A DNA stretch of 64,000 nucleotides from Anthoceros angustus (lineage: Eukaryota > Streptophyta > Anthocerotopsida > Anthocerotales > Anthocerotaceae), in NCBI GenBank assembly GCA_010909165.1, contig VJWM01000135.1, forward strand, positions 372,001 to 436,000, given 5' to 3'. Positions 22,801 through 34,450 of the stretch are shown here, piece after piece (position 1 is the stretch's first letter; the number at the start of each line of letters is the position of its first letter). The notes beneath the pieces were generated by a model, which did no database searches, had not been told where the DNA came from, and was given only the letters and a program-made list of their open reading frames with translations. A program made the position numbers and the translations under genes.

Positions 22801-23220
22801 ATAGCTTTCAAAGGTGTGCATATGGAGACTACGCGTCTAGTGGAGAAGTTTAATGGTAGGAACTTCACATTATGGAAGTTGAAGCTAAAATCTCTTCTCA
22901 TTGACAGAGGATTGTGGAAGTTTGTGGAAAATGGACTTCCAGATGGCGCTTCTGAACAGGACATAGACAAGGATGCGAAAGCCTTGGCTAATATTATCAC
23001 GAATGTGTCGGATGACATTCTCTCACAATTGAGCGAGTGTGTCTCTTGAGGATGCATGGAAAATTCTCTGCGTCGCAGAAGAAGAGCATTGTGAGCGAAA
23101 TCTTTGGAAAGTCAATTCTCCAACTTCAAGATGGTTGAGGCGACACTGTCAACAACATGTCAACAAGTTGAAAAGCTTGGTTGATCAAATGAGGGAGGCA
23201 GATCAAACCTTGAGGGTAAG
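22801..23220 (+). pseudogene. Copia gag, 5' part
   Basis: Starts METTRLVEKFNGRNFTLWK, the conserved Copia gag opening, followed by the GLWKFVENG block. It runs with a frameshift near 23040 to a segment rich in LKSLVDQMREA, then is cut by the Gypsy insertion. The 3' part lies at 35128-35480. Confidence 0.85.
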
Positions 23221-23334
23221 GTGATCATCGCTGAGTAGTTTGTGTCGTAGAGGTGGCTTGAATTCGTATAAGCACTTCCTCGACCAACAACCAAGCAAAC
23301 AAATCTGTCACCGGTGTATAGGTGCAAACCAATA

Positions 23335-23912
23335 AACAACGAGGAGGAGTAGCTCGCCGTCGTGGCACAAAACACACTCTCCCACGAACAACACGCAATT
23401 CCTCACACATCGCTTCCTGAGTCATAGCTTTGGCCTCCTCACAACGCCTCAGAGATATCTAGAGGACAAGCTATGATCCGAGCTTGTCCTCAATGGAAGG
23501 GTCTATATATACTAGACCGGCATCGGCATATTCTAAGATATCCTATTGGCATCCGCATATGCCGAAATATCCTAAGAATACACTATAATATGCAAGGAAT
23601 ATGCCAAAGCATATTACTTGAGCTTATCCACTTAGCTATTGTATCCTAAGAATACACTATAATATGCAAGGAATATGCCAAAGCATATTACTTGAGCTTA
23701 TCCACTTAGCTATTGCTAACCATGTTTAATTAACACTAATCAATGCTTAATTAACATAAGCACATTAGATTAATTAACACTAATCAACGCTTAATTAACA
23801 TAAGCACTTTAGATTAATTAACACTAATTACTTACTTAAAGATAAGTAATTAGATTAATTAATGCTAATCAAACACTAAACCCAAGTGCGATTAGTATCA
23901 CACGGCATGGCA
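23335..23912 (-). repeat. Gypsy 3' LTR (left copy)
   Basis: Matches 34609-35126 with indels. It carries a 74-bp tandem duplication (23568-23715) absent from the other LTR, and AT-rich repeats of TTAATTAACA. Confidence 0.85.
23568..23715. repeat. 74-bp tandem duplication within the left Gypsy LTR
   Basis: TATCCTAAGAATACACTATA starts at 23568 and again at 23642, and each copy runs to CACTTAGCTATTG. The right LTR has one copy only, so this arose after insertion or in transit. Confidence 0.9.
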
Positions 23913-24084
23913 GCATGCGAGGTAAGCACTTGAATTCATATAAGCACTTCCTCGACCAACAACCAAGCAAACAAATCTAATACGCAGTATATAGGTGCAA
24001 ACCAATCCCCGATAATGTGAGACTCCAAGTCGAACATTATCATTAGTAGGACTACATACGACGCACCTCATGTAGTGCATTGTG

Positions 24085-24235
24085 CACAAAACCAATCTTC
24101 CTCGGAATGTCGTCAAGAGGTGGTTGAACACAAAACATGTGGTATCCCCTATTGCACCGATCACAAAGAAGCATTACATCATCATCATCGATCGTCCACA
24201 AACGACACTCCAAGTCTTTGGGTGGACGCCACATT
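24085..24235 (-). pseudogene. PHD finger at the end of Gypsy pol
   Basis: Minus-strand reading gives DDDDVMLLCDRCNRGYHMFC followed by VQPPLDDIP, the central part of a PHD zinc finger (Cys-x2-Cys, His-x2-Cys). The last Cys-x2-Cys pair (WFCAQC) follows in a shifted frame just before a stop. One Cys of the first pair is Trp. It comes after the integrase C-terminal region, in the position where chromoviruses carry a chromodomain. PHD fingers commonly read histone H3 tails. Confidence 0.75.
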
Positions 24236-24359
24236 GTAGGCCGTAGTTGAGGGTCCAAATTGGGTAAGTGGCATGGTGCGCAGTTCTTGAGGTGATCCTT
24301 CCATCTTGACCATCGGATCCTTGAGCTCAAGCACTCCATCTTTGCCTACTACACGACCC

Positions 24360-26580
24360 GCAAGATGACTCTGCTGGTGGATACCTCCAAGGTGTTGCCT
24401 GGCTTCCGATGCAGGTAGACATAATCTCCAACTTCGAACTTGCGCACCTTGGGTTTCCATGTCCCTCCTCGTGTGTAAGCATAGCGCAGTTGATCCCTGT
24501 GTTGCGCTATGGCAAGGTTCTCCATTGCCATGGGCATGATCCGTTTGAAAAGCTCTGCCCGCCTTTCCAGGTCTCGTAGGCAATCATCCGCATTGCGCCA
24601 ATCCACTGGTGCTTGTAGCCTTGCTTGCCTCACGTTTGGCAAAAATGGTTGTCGCCCATACAACAAGTAGTATGGTGAAAAATTGCTCAAGGTTGCTTGA
24701 TTGCTCACCCTGTACCCTAGCACTAGGTATGGCATCCCTTCATCCCATGTCTTGGTCATTTGTGAGACAATATTTGCGCAAGGCCGCTTGAAGGTCCGCA
24801 CCAAGCGTTCAGAAGTCCATCGGCTTGAGGATGATCTCTCGACGTCGATGATCAATCAAGCTCTGTCAAGCAAGTCTTGAAATTCCCCACGAATTCTTTG
24901 CCACAGTCGGTGAGAACCTGCACATGCTCCATATCGACTAAGAACGGAAGCCAAGAACGCCTTACTGGTAAGCCGAGAGTCACGCTTGGGTAAGATGGCA
25001 ACCTCGCACCACTTGCTGAAATGCTCCACCATTAGCATGACATGCTTGTTTCCAGTACGCGTCTCTGGCATGTATGGCATGAGATCCACACTCCACCTGT
25101 AGAAGAGTCCTCGGATCGGCAGAGAGTGAAGCACAACATCATTGGCTGTGAACCTTGCCTTCACTCGATCGCACACTCGACATTCTGCGACCAGCTTTTC
25201 CACATCTCCATACATCCTTGCCCAAAAGTGTGTGGGCCTGAGCATGCTGTAGGTGCGCTTAGCACCAAAATGCCCTAAGCCTTCATGCACCTGGGTGATG
25301 AGTCTCACCCGGTCCTCCGGCTTGGGTACAATTCTATCTCCATGAGAATCACGGACATACATTATGTCCTCCTTCCAATAGTACCGAGCCACCTTCTCGT
25401 AGCTTGGCCGCTCGAGATGAAAGCCCTTGTGGCAATTCCCGACCTTAGGAAGGTCACCGCTATTGCATCCGCCCGGATGTCCCACGGACTCTGCTGGTGG
25501 ATACCTCCAAGGTGTTGCACGGCTTCCGGCGTGTAGACATAATCTCCAACTTGAACTTGCGCACCTTGGGTTTCCATGTCCTCCTCGTGTGTAAGCATAG
25601 CGCATTGATCCACTGTTGCGCTATGGCAAGGTTCTCCATTGCCATGGGCATGATCCGTTTGAAAAGCTCGCCCGCCTTTCCGGTCTCGTAGGCAATCATC
25701 CGCATTGCGCCAATCCACCGGTGCTTGTAGCCTTGCTTGCCTCACGTTTGGCAAAATGGTTGTCGCCCATACAACAAGTAGTATGGTGAAAAATTGCTCA
25801 AGGTCGCTTGATTGCTCACCACATGCCCTAGCACTAGGTATGGCATCCCTTCATCCCATGTCTTGGTCATTTGTGAGACAATATTTGCGCAAGGCCGCTT
25901 GAAGGTGCACCAAGCGTTCGGCAAGTCCATCGGCTTGAGGATGATCTCTCGACGTCGATGATCAATCAAGCTCTGTCAAGTCTTGAAATTCCCCACGAAT
26001 TCTTTGCCACAGTCGGTGAGAACCTCGCACATGCTCCATATCGACTAAGAACGGAAGCCAAGAACGCCTTCTTGGTAAGCCGAGAGTCACGCTTGGGTAA
26101 GATGGCAACCTCGCACCACTTGCTGAAATGCTCCACCATTAGCATGACATGCTTGTTTCCGATCTGGCGTCTGCATGTATCGGCATGAGATCCACACTCC
26201 ACTGTAGAAGAGTCCTCGGATCGGCAGAGTGAAGCACAACATCATTGGTGAACCTTGCCTTCACTCGATCGCACACTCGACATTCTGCGACCGCCTTTCC
26301 ACATCTCCATACATCCTTGCCCAAAAGTGTGTGGGCTGAGCATCTTGTAGGTGCGCTTAGCACCAAAATGCCCTAAGCCTTCATGCACAGGTGATGAGTC
26401 TCACCCGGTCCTCCGGCTTGGGTACAATTCTATCTCCATGAGAATCACGGACATACATTATGTCCTCCTTCCAATAATCGAGCCACCTTCTCGTAGCTTG
26501 GCCGCTCGAGATGAAAGCCCTTGTGGCAATTCCCGACCTTAGGAAGGTCACCGCTGTGCATCCGCCCGGATGTCCCACGG
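24360..26580 (-). pseudogene. Gypsy integrase, tandemly duplicated and degenerate
   Basis: Two units of about 1.12 kb (24367-25486 and 25487-26577) each carry integrase sequence. They include HHCC-region phrases (GHFGAKRTYSMLRPTHFWARMYGDVEKLVAECRVC in pieces), the catalytic-core flank RWSVDLMPYMPETRTGNKH and the C-terminal region FLPNVRQARLQAPVDW. The copies differ by substitutions and many 1-5 nt indels. Neither copy is open throughout. Confidence 0.85.
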
Positions 26581-26639
26581 ACTCGCATACAAAGCGATGA
26601 GTGGAGGGTCTTGACATCCTCATGCGGCATGGCCAACAT

Positions 26640-28010
26640 GGTATCTGGACTACTCTCCCCGGTTGCTCGTCATCCGAATCTTGCACGGCCCCTGTAGTGT
26701 CTTCGTTAGGTAGAGGATTCCTTGACAACCCATCGGCATTAGAGTGAACTCTACGCTCGGTGTTCGATGACAAAGTCATACTCCGGAGAATGAGAGCCCA
26801 CCTCGCCGCCTTTCCGTAAGCTTGGCGTTCGTCATCAACCAATGCAAGGGTTGATGGTGGTGATCGAAATTGATGTCCAAACAATGCAGACGAAAGTGTC
26901 CGATTGCCCACACCGCAAGACATTCTCCTTCATAGGCGAGTAGTTGGACTCACTTTGGTTGTTGCTCCGTGGCATAGGCAATGACATGTTCCTCTTCCTT
27001 GTCATTGATCTGCGCCAAGACTGCCCCTATGCCGTACTTGCTCCAATCAGTGTAAAGTACGAACGGCTTATTGAAGTTTGGATGACCAAGAATTGGCGAG
27101 CTCATGAGTCTACCCTTCAACTCCATGAAATGTGACTCCTCCTCTTGAGTCCAACGCCAAGTCACCAACTTCTTCAACAAGTCATTCAATGGCGCAATCC
27201 TGCTCATCCGTGGAATGAACTTCTAGTAACACCAAACCCAAGAATGCCCTCAACTTCGAGATGTCGTTTGGCACAGGAATGCGCGATTGCCTCCACCTTG
27301 GTGGCATGCGGCGAGATCCGTCGGGCGTGATCCAATGACCCAAGTACAACACCTTATCCTCTCCAAATCGACACTTCCTGGATGGGCCTTCAACCCTGGC
27401 AGCGTCTAGCAAAGGCGCTCGAAGATGTTGTAGATGCTCCTCAAAGGTATTCTGAAGATGATGACGTCATCAATGTAGCACTTGGCGAAATGCAAGTCCT
27501 TGAGCTCATTGTCCATGTACCTTTGGAGCTGCGTTGGCGATGTCTTCAACCCAAATGGCATGTAATTCCACTCGTACAAGCAATCTACGCCCGAGCGCGT
27601 TTTCTTCTTGTCTTCTTGATCTCTACTTGGTGAAACCCTAGCCTCAAGTCCAATGTTGAGAAGAACTTGGCGAGACCCAATGGTGTCGAAGATCTCTTCA
27701 CCGTCGGCATGGGATAGTGGTCATGTGGGATTCGCTCGTTCAACGGCCGATAGTCACCACACATTCTCCTCTCGTCCACAATCCATTCTCATCCTTCTTT
27801 TGGAAGCACGCCGCTCTGCGAGTTAGATCGTCGAATCAGCCCTAGCTTGAGAAGCTCTTGGCATCGATTCTCAACCAAATCCCACTCGGCCTTGCGCCTC
27901 TGCGGAACCTTTGGTTCATCCGTGGTCGTTCTATGTGGAACTTCCCTTTGGTGTACTTCCCCATCTCCATAGCGTGAAAGCAAACACATGTCGCGATGCC
28001 TCCAACAACT
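26640..28010 (-). pseudogene. Gypsy reverse transcriptase and RNase H, degenerate
   Basis: From upstream to downstream on the minus strand: KLGLIRRSNSQ, MCGDYRPLNERIPHDHYPMP, STLDLRLGFHQVEIK, KCYIDDVI (the region of the YxDD catalytic motif), LGHWITPDG, then RNase H with FNKPFVLYTDWSKYGIGAVLAQ. Frameshifts occur throughout. Confidence 0.88.
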
Positions 28011-28800
28011 CCTTTAGGCGCGTTGATTGCTCTTCAACTCGGCCTGTTAACCACTCATGTGGTGGCTCGGATGGCTTGCACGCTTCCTCTACGTGCTCGC
28101 TCTCCTTGCCTCCAAACTCGCCTTCTCCTGTTGAGATGCGAGTCTTGGAATTCACCCACCGAACCCGCCGCTTCAACCCCGCCTTCTTGGTTTGAAGTTG
28201 GTAAGCGACTCCGGCTAAACAACCAGTCATCATGTTCACGTCAAATGCTTGCCCAAGCAATCGACACCGTTCCTTCTCGGTCACTCCGGTGTCTTCGTGG
28301 CTCGATCAAATCCCATGGCCAACTCCTCTCTGTGGTGTTGGCTCTCCCAAGGCCTCGCCATGTCATCCCACCACAACGCCGGGCCATGGTTCCCGGCGTA
28401 AGACTTGGACTTAGACACAAAGGTTGGCCAAGCCGCCATGGGGTGTCCAGCGTGTTCACAGGAAGTGCGGCGGCTTGTCGGTCTTGATGACTTGTTGGGC
28501 ATGCCTTCCGATGCTAGCACATCCTTGACAACATGATTAGGTCGCTTGGTGAGCGACCTCGCACACTTCAAATGTTCCAAGGGAGCAAGGTTAGTCCACA
28601 TGGACCTCAACCTATGAGCCCTCGAACCAAATTGAGTGCATCCAATAGAAGCTCGACCCAACACTCCTCGGATCGTGGCAAAGTCCTCCTGAACTTGCTT
28701 CTTCACGCTCATGCATCTTGGCACATTCTCCAACATGTATCCACAAGGCCTTTCTTGCCCTTTACGGATCAAGCGCAAGATCCTCATCGTCATAGAACAA
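28010..28800 (-). pseudogene. Gypsy segment upstream of RT, function not recognised
   Basis: Minus-strand coding-like frames (28281-28793 and 27931-28284) lead into the RT. The second ends with the pre-RT phrase RLKELLEASRHVFAF usual for Gypsy pol. The first has no domain I can name. Confidence 0.5.
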
Positions 28801-29263
28801 TCTTTGTTCGTGGATCCTTGAGACCTTGACCCTTACTGCAGAGGATAGTCCTTGACACTCCCAACTGCGATGACAAGGTCCACGGTTGCCCAAGACAACT
28901 CAAATGGGACAACCCTATCATGCGAACATCCATCGGTATACGGTAACCCTTCACGACTCCACGTCGGAGGTTAGGTACTCCCCATCAAGTCTCTTACGCG
29001 CACGGACACAATCCTTGCTTTTGGATCCGGGTCACAATGCATGTATCTTCGCACTTTGATGCCAACACGATAATATTTGAAGCGGCTGAATATACGAAGC
29101 CGCTTTGAAACTCGGACCAATTTGAGTTCGCATACAGTCCCAAAACCCATGATTCTTAATGTTCTCGGTTTACGCATTTGGGTCTTGTTACTGCCCGTCG
29201 CGGTTTGGTCCGTTTGGACAAAATTTTGCCTCCAGGTATGGTGCACGGCGCATGTGTGTGGGT

Positions 29264-29490
29264 GCCGGCATGCCGGCGCCCTAAAAGAAACTCAACTTAA
29301 CTAATATAAAAACTACAATTGGATCTCGAACTCGCGATCTATGATTCTTAGCCGAGTTTTTTACCACTTTACCAACTTTAGGAGACAACAAAACTTTATG
29401 ATATGCAAATAACATATACTAATGAAGGTGCCAATATGCTAGCACCCTATGCTCTTATGCTCCTCCATAGGGCGCCGGCATGCCGGCGTC
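29264..29490 (-). repeat. tRNA-derived SINE-like unit A bounded by GC palindromes
   Basis: On the minus strand an A-box-like TGGTAAAGTGG (29364-29374) and a perfect B-box GTTCGAGATCC (29321-29331) are spaced as in a tRNA gene, with tRNA-like flanking sequence. The unit is bounded by GCCGGCATGCCGGC at 29264-29277 and 29474-29487, each with GCCCTA/TAGGGC on the inner side, forming inverted ends. Confidence 0.6.
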
Positions 29491-30040
29491 CTTAAATACG
29501 TTTTCTATGAGCGCCGGTGTGCCTGCGTCCGCATTAACACTAGGGCTTACAACCACTTGTCGTGCACCCATGCACATTATGACTTACATATATTAGGCCA
29601 CGCATCGCTTGCTTGCGCAAGAGAATGAGAGAAAACTTACCACCTTTCACACTTCTGATCACGACGCAGCCTTGGTCGCTCACAAAGATGGTGTCCAACA
29701 TACAAAAAACGTATTCAATTGCTATGACCTCAGAGAAAGATAGTCGCGGCCTACAGACTCGAGAATAGGGAAGAAACTTGGCGTGTCATGTCTCTCTTCT
29801 CCATTCCGATTCAAGTGAAATTTGAGATCATGAATATTAGGGCATGGGTAATTTCAAGCAGCTTAGAAAACCTTTGAAATTTAAAATAATTTCCATGATT
29901 TTGAGTTCAAGTATACAAATTATTAGAATAAGGAATTTAAACCAAACCAATCACTTTTACAACACATACTATGCTCTCATTTTCTCATTTCGATACATAT
30001 ATTACCTATTCCTACACAACATGAAAAGTTCACCTTCAAA

Positions 30041-30182
30041 GGCGCCGGCATGCGCCCTAGAAGACTTGAACTCAAGACCTCTTATTTCCAACTTTTAAGG
30101 CTTACCACTCCATTAACTTTCCCATGTACAAATAATTGAGGGACAAAGTATATGTTGAATGAGGGCCGCATGCCGGCGCCCT
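30041..30182 (-). repeat. tRNA-derived SINE-like unit B bounded by GC palindromes
   Basis: On the minus strand a TGGAGTGGTAAG A-box-like element (30101-30112) and a B-box GAGTTCAAGTC (30063-30073) lie in the same arrangement as in unit A. The flanks are GGCGCCGGCATGCGCC at 30041 and GGCCGCATGCCGGCGCC near 30164. The two units differ in sequence but share architecture and ends. Confidence 0.55.
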
Positions 30183-30452
30183 CATGCCCTCATTTTCTTC
30201 TTCTTCTTCATCATGCCCTTATGCTCCCCATGCTCCTTGTTTTGATAGCCATCCGAGAAGCCATCACGGTTCGTGGTTTCTTAGCCACTAGCCTAGGGTG
30301 TCTAACCGATGTTGAGCATCCGAGAAGCCATTACGGTTCGTAGTTTCTCGGCGAAGGAAAGTGTTTGTTGGACGTCCAAAAGACTCATTGCCAAAGGCCA
30401 TGAATCTTGGCGCCGATGCCGCCCAATGCACGTAGCCTTTGAGCATGACTTG

Positions 30453-30472
30453 GGCGCCGGCATGCCGGCGCC
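30453..30472. repeat. 20-bp perfect GC palindrome
   Basis: GGCGCCGGCATGCCGGCGCC is its own reverse complement. Related copies lie at 29264, 29472, 29513 (decayed), 30041 and 30164. Confidence 0.9.
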
Positions 30473-31026
30473 TAGGTGTGTCACTTACGGCGTGTTTAGG
30501 GTCATTCTACCATAATACACATGACATCGACCGTGTCCGGATTGGATGTATAGCACGATATAGAAATAGCCGATGCATTCCCTTCGATGTCACGCAGATG
30601 GTCGCCATGTTCATTTCATCGTTGTTTAACGAATGGCATGCACTAACGACATGGGCATCATTTCCATTGAAAACAATGGTCACTGTAGGTCAAATCCTTC
30701 GCCTACCATTGTAAGCCGCTAAAATATATAAAATTCTCTCGACACCCTAATTGTGTGCCTTCCCAGGGTATGCTCAAATACACATTTCAATGCCCATCGA
30801 AAACCCCTGCTCGTGAGATATTCACGCCAAAAGCCGCTTGATGTATATTCACGTCAAAAGCAGCTTGATGTATATTGACCGCTTCAAATATTATCTTGTG
30901 GCACACTTTATGCCTCCGGCAATCGATGCCTCCAAAGAGTTCCACGAGCACTATGCCGCCTTCCCGAGGTCGCCATGTGATGACACGGGTGTTTAGGTCA
31001 CAAACAGCTCAACCCTAGGCAAGAAC

Positions 31027-31664
31027 TTACAGTTCTCGGCTCATAGGGCACCGGGTCCTCTTGCACCATCCTCCATGCCTTTTGCACGGCTCATTGCTGC
31101 AGCCACCAGTCCGAGTGACTTGAAGAACCTCCTCCGAGGGTGGTTGCAACCCTAGCTTGTTTTCCTCCTCCTCGTCGAAATCCTCCATCGTCGGGCCTGC
31201 TGTTGTTAGACACACGCCAAGAGGTTCAAGCACGATGGCGGTCCTTCACTACGGCGCCAAACACCGGGTAGACGCTGGCAATGAGGTTCTCATGATCCTT
31301 GCCATGTACCGCAGAGGGATGCGGGCAATCCGTTCATCGGTTTTGCTCCAGCTTCTCCGGCTGGTCGATAGTAGACTGCCTCCGCCCACAAATCCACCAT
31401 GACCTGTGTTTGTACAAAGCGTCCGCCTCCAAAAGAAGACATCAAAAGTGTCGCATCGGTGACCAAGCGGTGTACCTCGACAAAGGTGAAGTCTGCTGTT
31501 CTTGGTTTGAATGAAACCTTCAGCTTGTACCTTGTCACCCCAACACATGCTCCGTGGTCCCACGCCCGGATCTTCCACTTGGTTTCCTTCAACCTTTCTT
31601 GGTGGAGACCCAACGCTTCCTTCACTCTTCTTCCAACGATCACCGTGCTCCTGTCAATCAACAC
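31027..31664 (-). pseudogene. Gypsy aspartic protease region, degenerate
   Basis: Minus-strand frame with VIVGRRVKEALGLHQERL, then VSFKPRTADFTFVEVHRLVTDAT and a remnant of the LLGxDxL region, in the place and style of a retroviral-type protease. The catalytic DTG/DSG is not intact in the visible frame. A Cys-rich tail (CSNEPCKRHGGWCKRTRC) follows. Confidence 0.6.
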
Positions 31665-31689
31665 CTCCTTGGTGCGAATCCATTGATTT

Positions 31690-34360
31690 CAATGTGCCTC
31701 TCCCGATTGTTGACCAAAGCCACTCCCACTGCAAAGATTCCGCTTCTCCACGAGATGCTTGGCCCGAGGTCAAGAATGACATCATTGCCACCAGTGGCAC
31801 ATTGTCGACACTTGCTTCGCCTTCAAGGGTTGTCAACATCCGCCGAGTCAAACCCCGACTTCCTTCACGCCAACCCCATGTCTTGTAGGTCAAACATGGC
31901 ATCTCCGAAGCTTTTGTGCCATCGCTCCGAACTGCATGGGTTTCTCCACATCGCCCACTGACTTTGATGTTGCTCCAGCTGTTCTGCTGGCAATGGCTCA
32001 AACGACTTTGGCATCTTGGCATAGGTTCGGAAGAGGATCCCAAGCTTCCTTCCGTGTCTTCCGTGACCGCGTGTCAAGACATCCTCTTCTTCCTCGAGCT
32101 ATCTTCTCTCGTAGTCAGAGGTTTCTTCCCTTGCCCTTGATCCGGGTCACCGCCATGTATCCAAGCTTGTGCTCATCTTCTTCGCCCTCGATGATGAACC
32201 GCCTCCTTGATCTTCGCCTTCCGCACCAACTTCTCCAGCTTTGCAAGGCGTGCCACGTAGCTGTCCATCGCCTTCTTTGATGCTTCCCGCTTTTGTCCAC
32301 GGGACTTGGTGCCTCCTCCACGCGCCTTTGCTCTTCGCCGATTTTGTGGATGAGGTTGACGCAGATGCATTGGCCGGGTTGTTGCTCGATAACCCGTAGG
32401 CCGCAATTCCGGATGCTTCTCCCAACATGCCGCTTCATTGTGCCTGCATTCTCCCACACCTAGGGCATGGCTCCTCACCCTTGACTCCTCCGAATGCATG
32501 CTCGCACTCATGAGGGGAATGGTCCGCCCCTCGGCACCTCACGCAGGGCTCGCCACTTGGCCGTGGGCTTGGGCTTGTCTCGCCGAGCTCCTCCACTGAC
32601 CTCCGCGTCGGTCATGTCGTCCACCACTCCTACTTGTGCCGGAGTAATCACTTGCAACAAAGACGAGAGAAAGTGTCGGCCCTATCTTGTCACCATCTCG
32701 TACACTTCCTTGAGGGTGTAGTGTTGCCCCTTCGTCTTTGTGCACCGCTTGTTGCACCTTCATGCGCATATGGCAATGCCTGTCTGTACCCGCCGGTCAC
32801 TCATGATCTTGGTGTCACGTACAACCGGTCGATTCTTCGATAAGCCATCTTCAGCCTCGCCGACTTCATCTTGAAGTGTGTCACCGGAGATCTTCTCATC
32901 CGTGCTTGCGAAACTCCACGGATTAATTGAAGAGTTTGTCATCACCGGATCGATGACATACCCATGTCTATCCGCCCCCTTATCCCTTGAATCCGGGCCC
33001 AAGAGTAAAATACTCTTGTTTCTCCTTGGTTGGTTGGCCTTAAAGGCCAGCCCCCTGTGGAGGCCTCATTCCTCCTTGGTAGGGGCTTATCCCTTGAATC
33101 CGCCTCTCTCCTTGGCCTTGGGCTTGGGCTTTTGCCTCCTCTCCTTGGCCTTGGGCTTCTTCTCCTTCTCTCCTTGGCCTTGGACTTGGGCTTGCCTCTT
33201 CTCCTTGGCCTTGGACTTGGGCTTCTTGCCTCCTCTCCTGGCCTTGGGCTTGGGCTTCTTCTCTCCTTGGCCTTGGACTTGGGCTTCTCCGGCTTTTGCA
33301 AGGCGTGCCACGTAGCATCCATCGTCTTCTTTGATGCTTCCGTTTCTTTTGTCCACGGGACTTGGTGCCTCCTCCACGCGCCTTTGCTCTTGATTTTGTG
33401 GATGAGGTTGACGCAGATGCATTGGCGGGGTTGCTGCTTTCGATAACCCGTAGGCCGCAATTCGGATGCTTCTCCCAACATGCCGCTTCATTGTGCCGTA
33501 CCTCCACACCTAGGGCATGGCTCCTCACCCTTGACTCCTCCGAATGCATGCTCGCACTCATGAGGGGAATGGTCCGTCCTCGGCACCTCACGCAGGGCTC
33601 GTCACTTGGGTGTGGGTGGCTTGTCTCGAGCTCCTCCACTCGACCTCCGCGTCGGTCATGTCGTCCACCACTCCTACTTGTCTTTGGAGTAATCACTTGC
33701 AACAAAGACGAGAGAAAGTGTCGTGGGCCCTATCTTGTCGACCATCTCGTACACTTCCTTGAGGGTGTAGTGTTGCCCCTTGTGCACGCTTGTTGCACCT
33801 TCATGCATATGCATATGGCAATGCTGCAAGTACTTCTCTGACGATCGGTCACTCATGATCTTGGTGTCACGTACCAGCTGTCGATTCTTGATAAGCCATC
33901 TTCGCGGTCTCGCTGACTTCATCTTGAAGTGTGTCACCGGAGATCTTCTCATCCGTGCTTGCGAAACTCCGGCGGATTAATTGAAGAGTTTGTCATCGGG
34001 ATCGATGACATACCCATGTCTATCCGCCCCCTTATCCTTGAATCCGGGCCCAAGAGTAAAATACTCTTGTTTCTCCTTGGTTGGTTGGCCTTAAAGGCCA
34101 TTATGGAGGCCTCATTCCTCTCTTGGTAGGGGCTTATCCCTTGAATCCGCCTCCTCTCCTTGGCCTTGGGCTTGGGCTTCTTTGCCTCCTCTCCTTGGCC
34201 TTGGGCTTGGGCTTCTTCTCCTTCTCTCCTTGGCCTTGGACTTGGGCTTCTTCGCCTCTTCTCCTTGGCCTTGGACTTGGGCTTCTTTGCCTCCTCCCCT
34301 TGGCCTTGGGCTTGAGCTTCTTTGCCTCCTCTCCTTAGCCTTGGGCTTGGTCCCCTCTCT
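31690..34360 (-). pseudogene. Gypsy gag with internal tandem duplication
   Basis: Minus-strand fragments include a knuckle-like CRHNEAACWEKHPELRPTGY and Lys/Pro/Arg-rich tracts. A stretch of about 1.05 kb is duplicated: for example GCAAGGCGTGCCACGTAG occurs near 32245 and 33299, and ATCCGGGCCCAAGAGTAAAA near 32992 and 34043. The copies have diverged by many small indels. Confidence 0.7.
33090..33300 (-). repeat. Minisatellite encoding Lys/Pro/Ser/Arg-rich gag tail (copy 1)
   Basis: Repeats of CTCCTTGGCCTTGGGCTTGG and close variants, period roughly 27-33 bp; on the minus strand it encodes repeats like KPKSKAKERR. The second copy lies at 34140-34350 as part of the gag duplication. Confidence 0.8.
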
Positions 34361-34450
34361 AGGCCTCAAGCCTTGGGCACACTTCAGAGAGTCCCTTACC
34401 TACTTGCTTAAAGAGCGAGCGTCGCCTCGCGTAGCCTCGCCTAGCACGGC

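Noticed and set aside
29264-30182. Genuine tRNA genes
   Set aside because: A- and B-box-like elements are present, but no full cloverleaf or acceptor stem can be drawn; SINE-like derivation is more likely.
32878-33446. Hydrophobic Leu/Gly-rich plus-strand ORFs that look like membrane proteins
   Set aside because: They are the reverse strand of a Lys/Pro-rich repeat in Gypsy gag.
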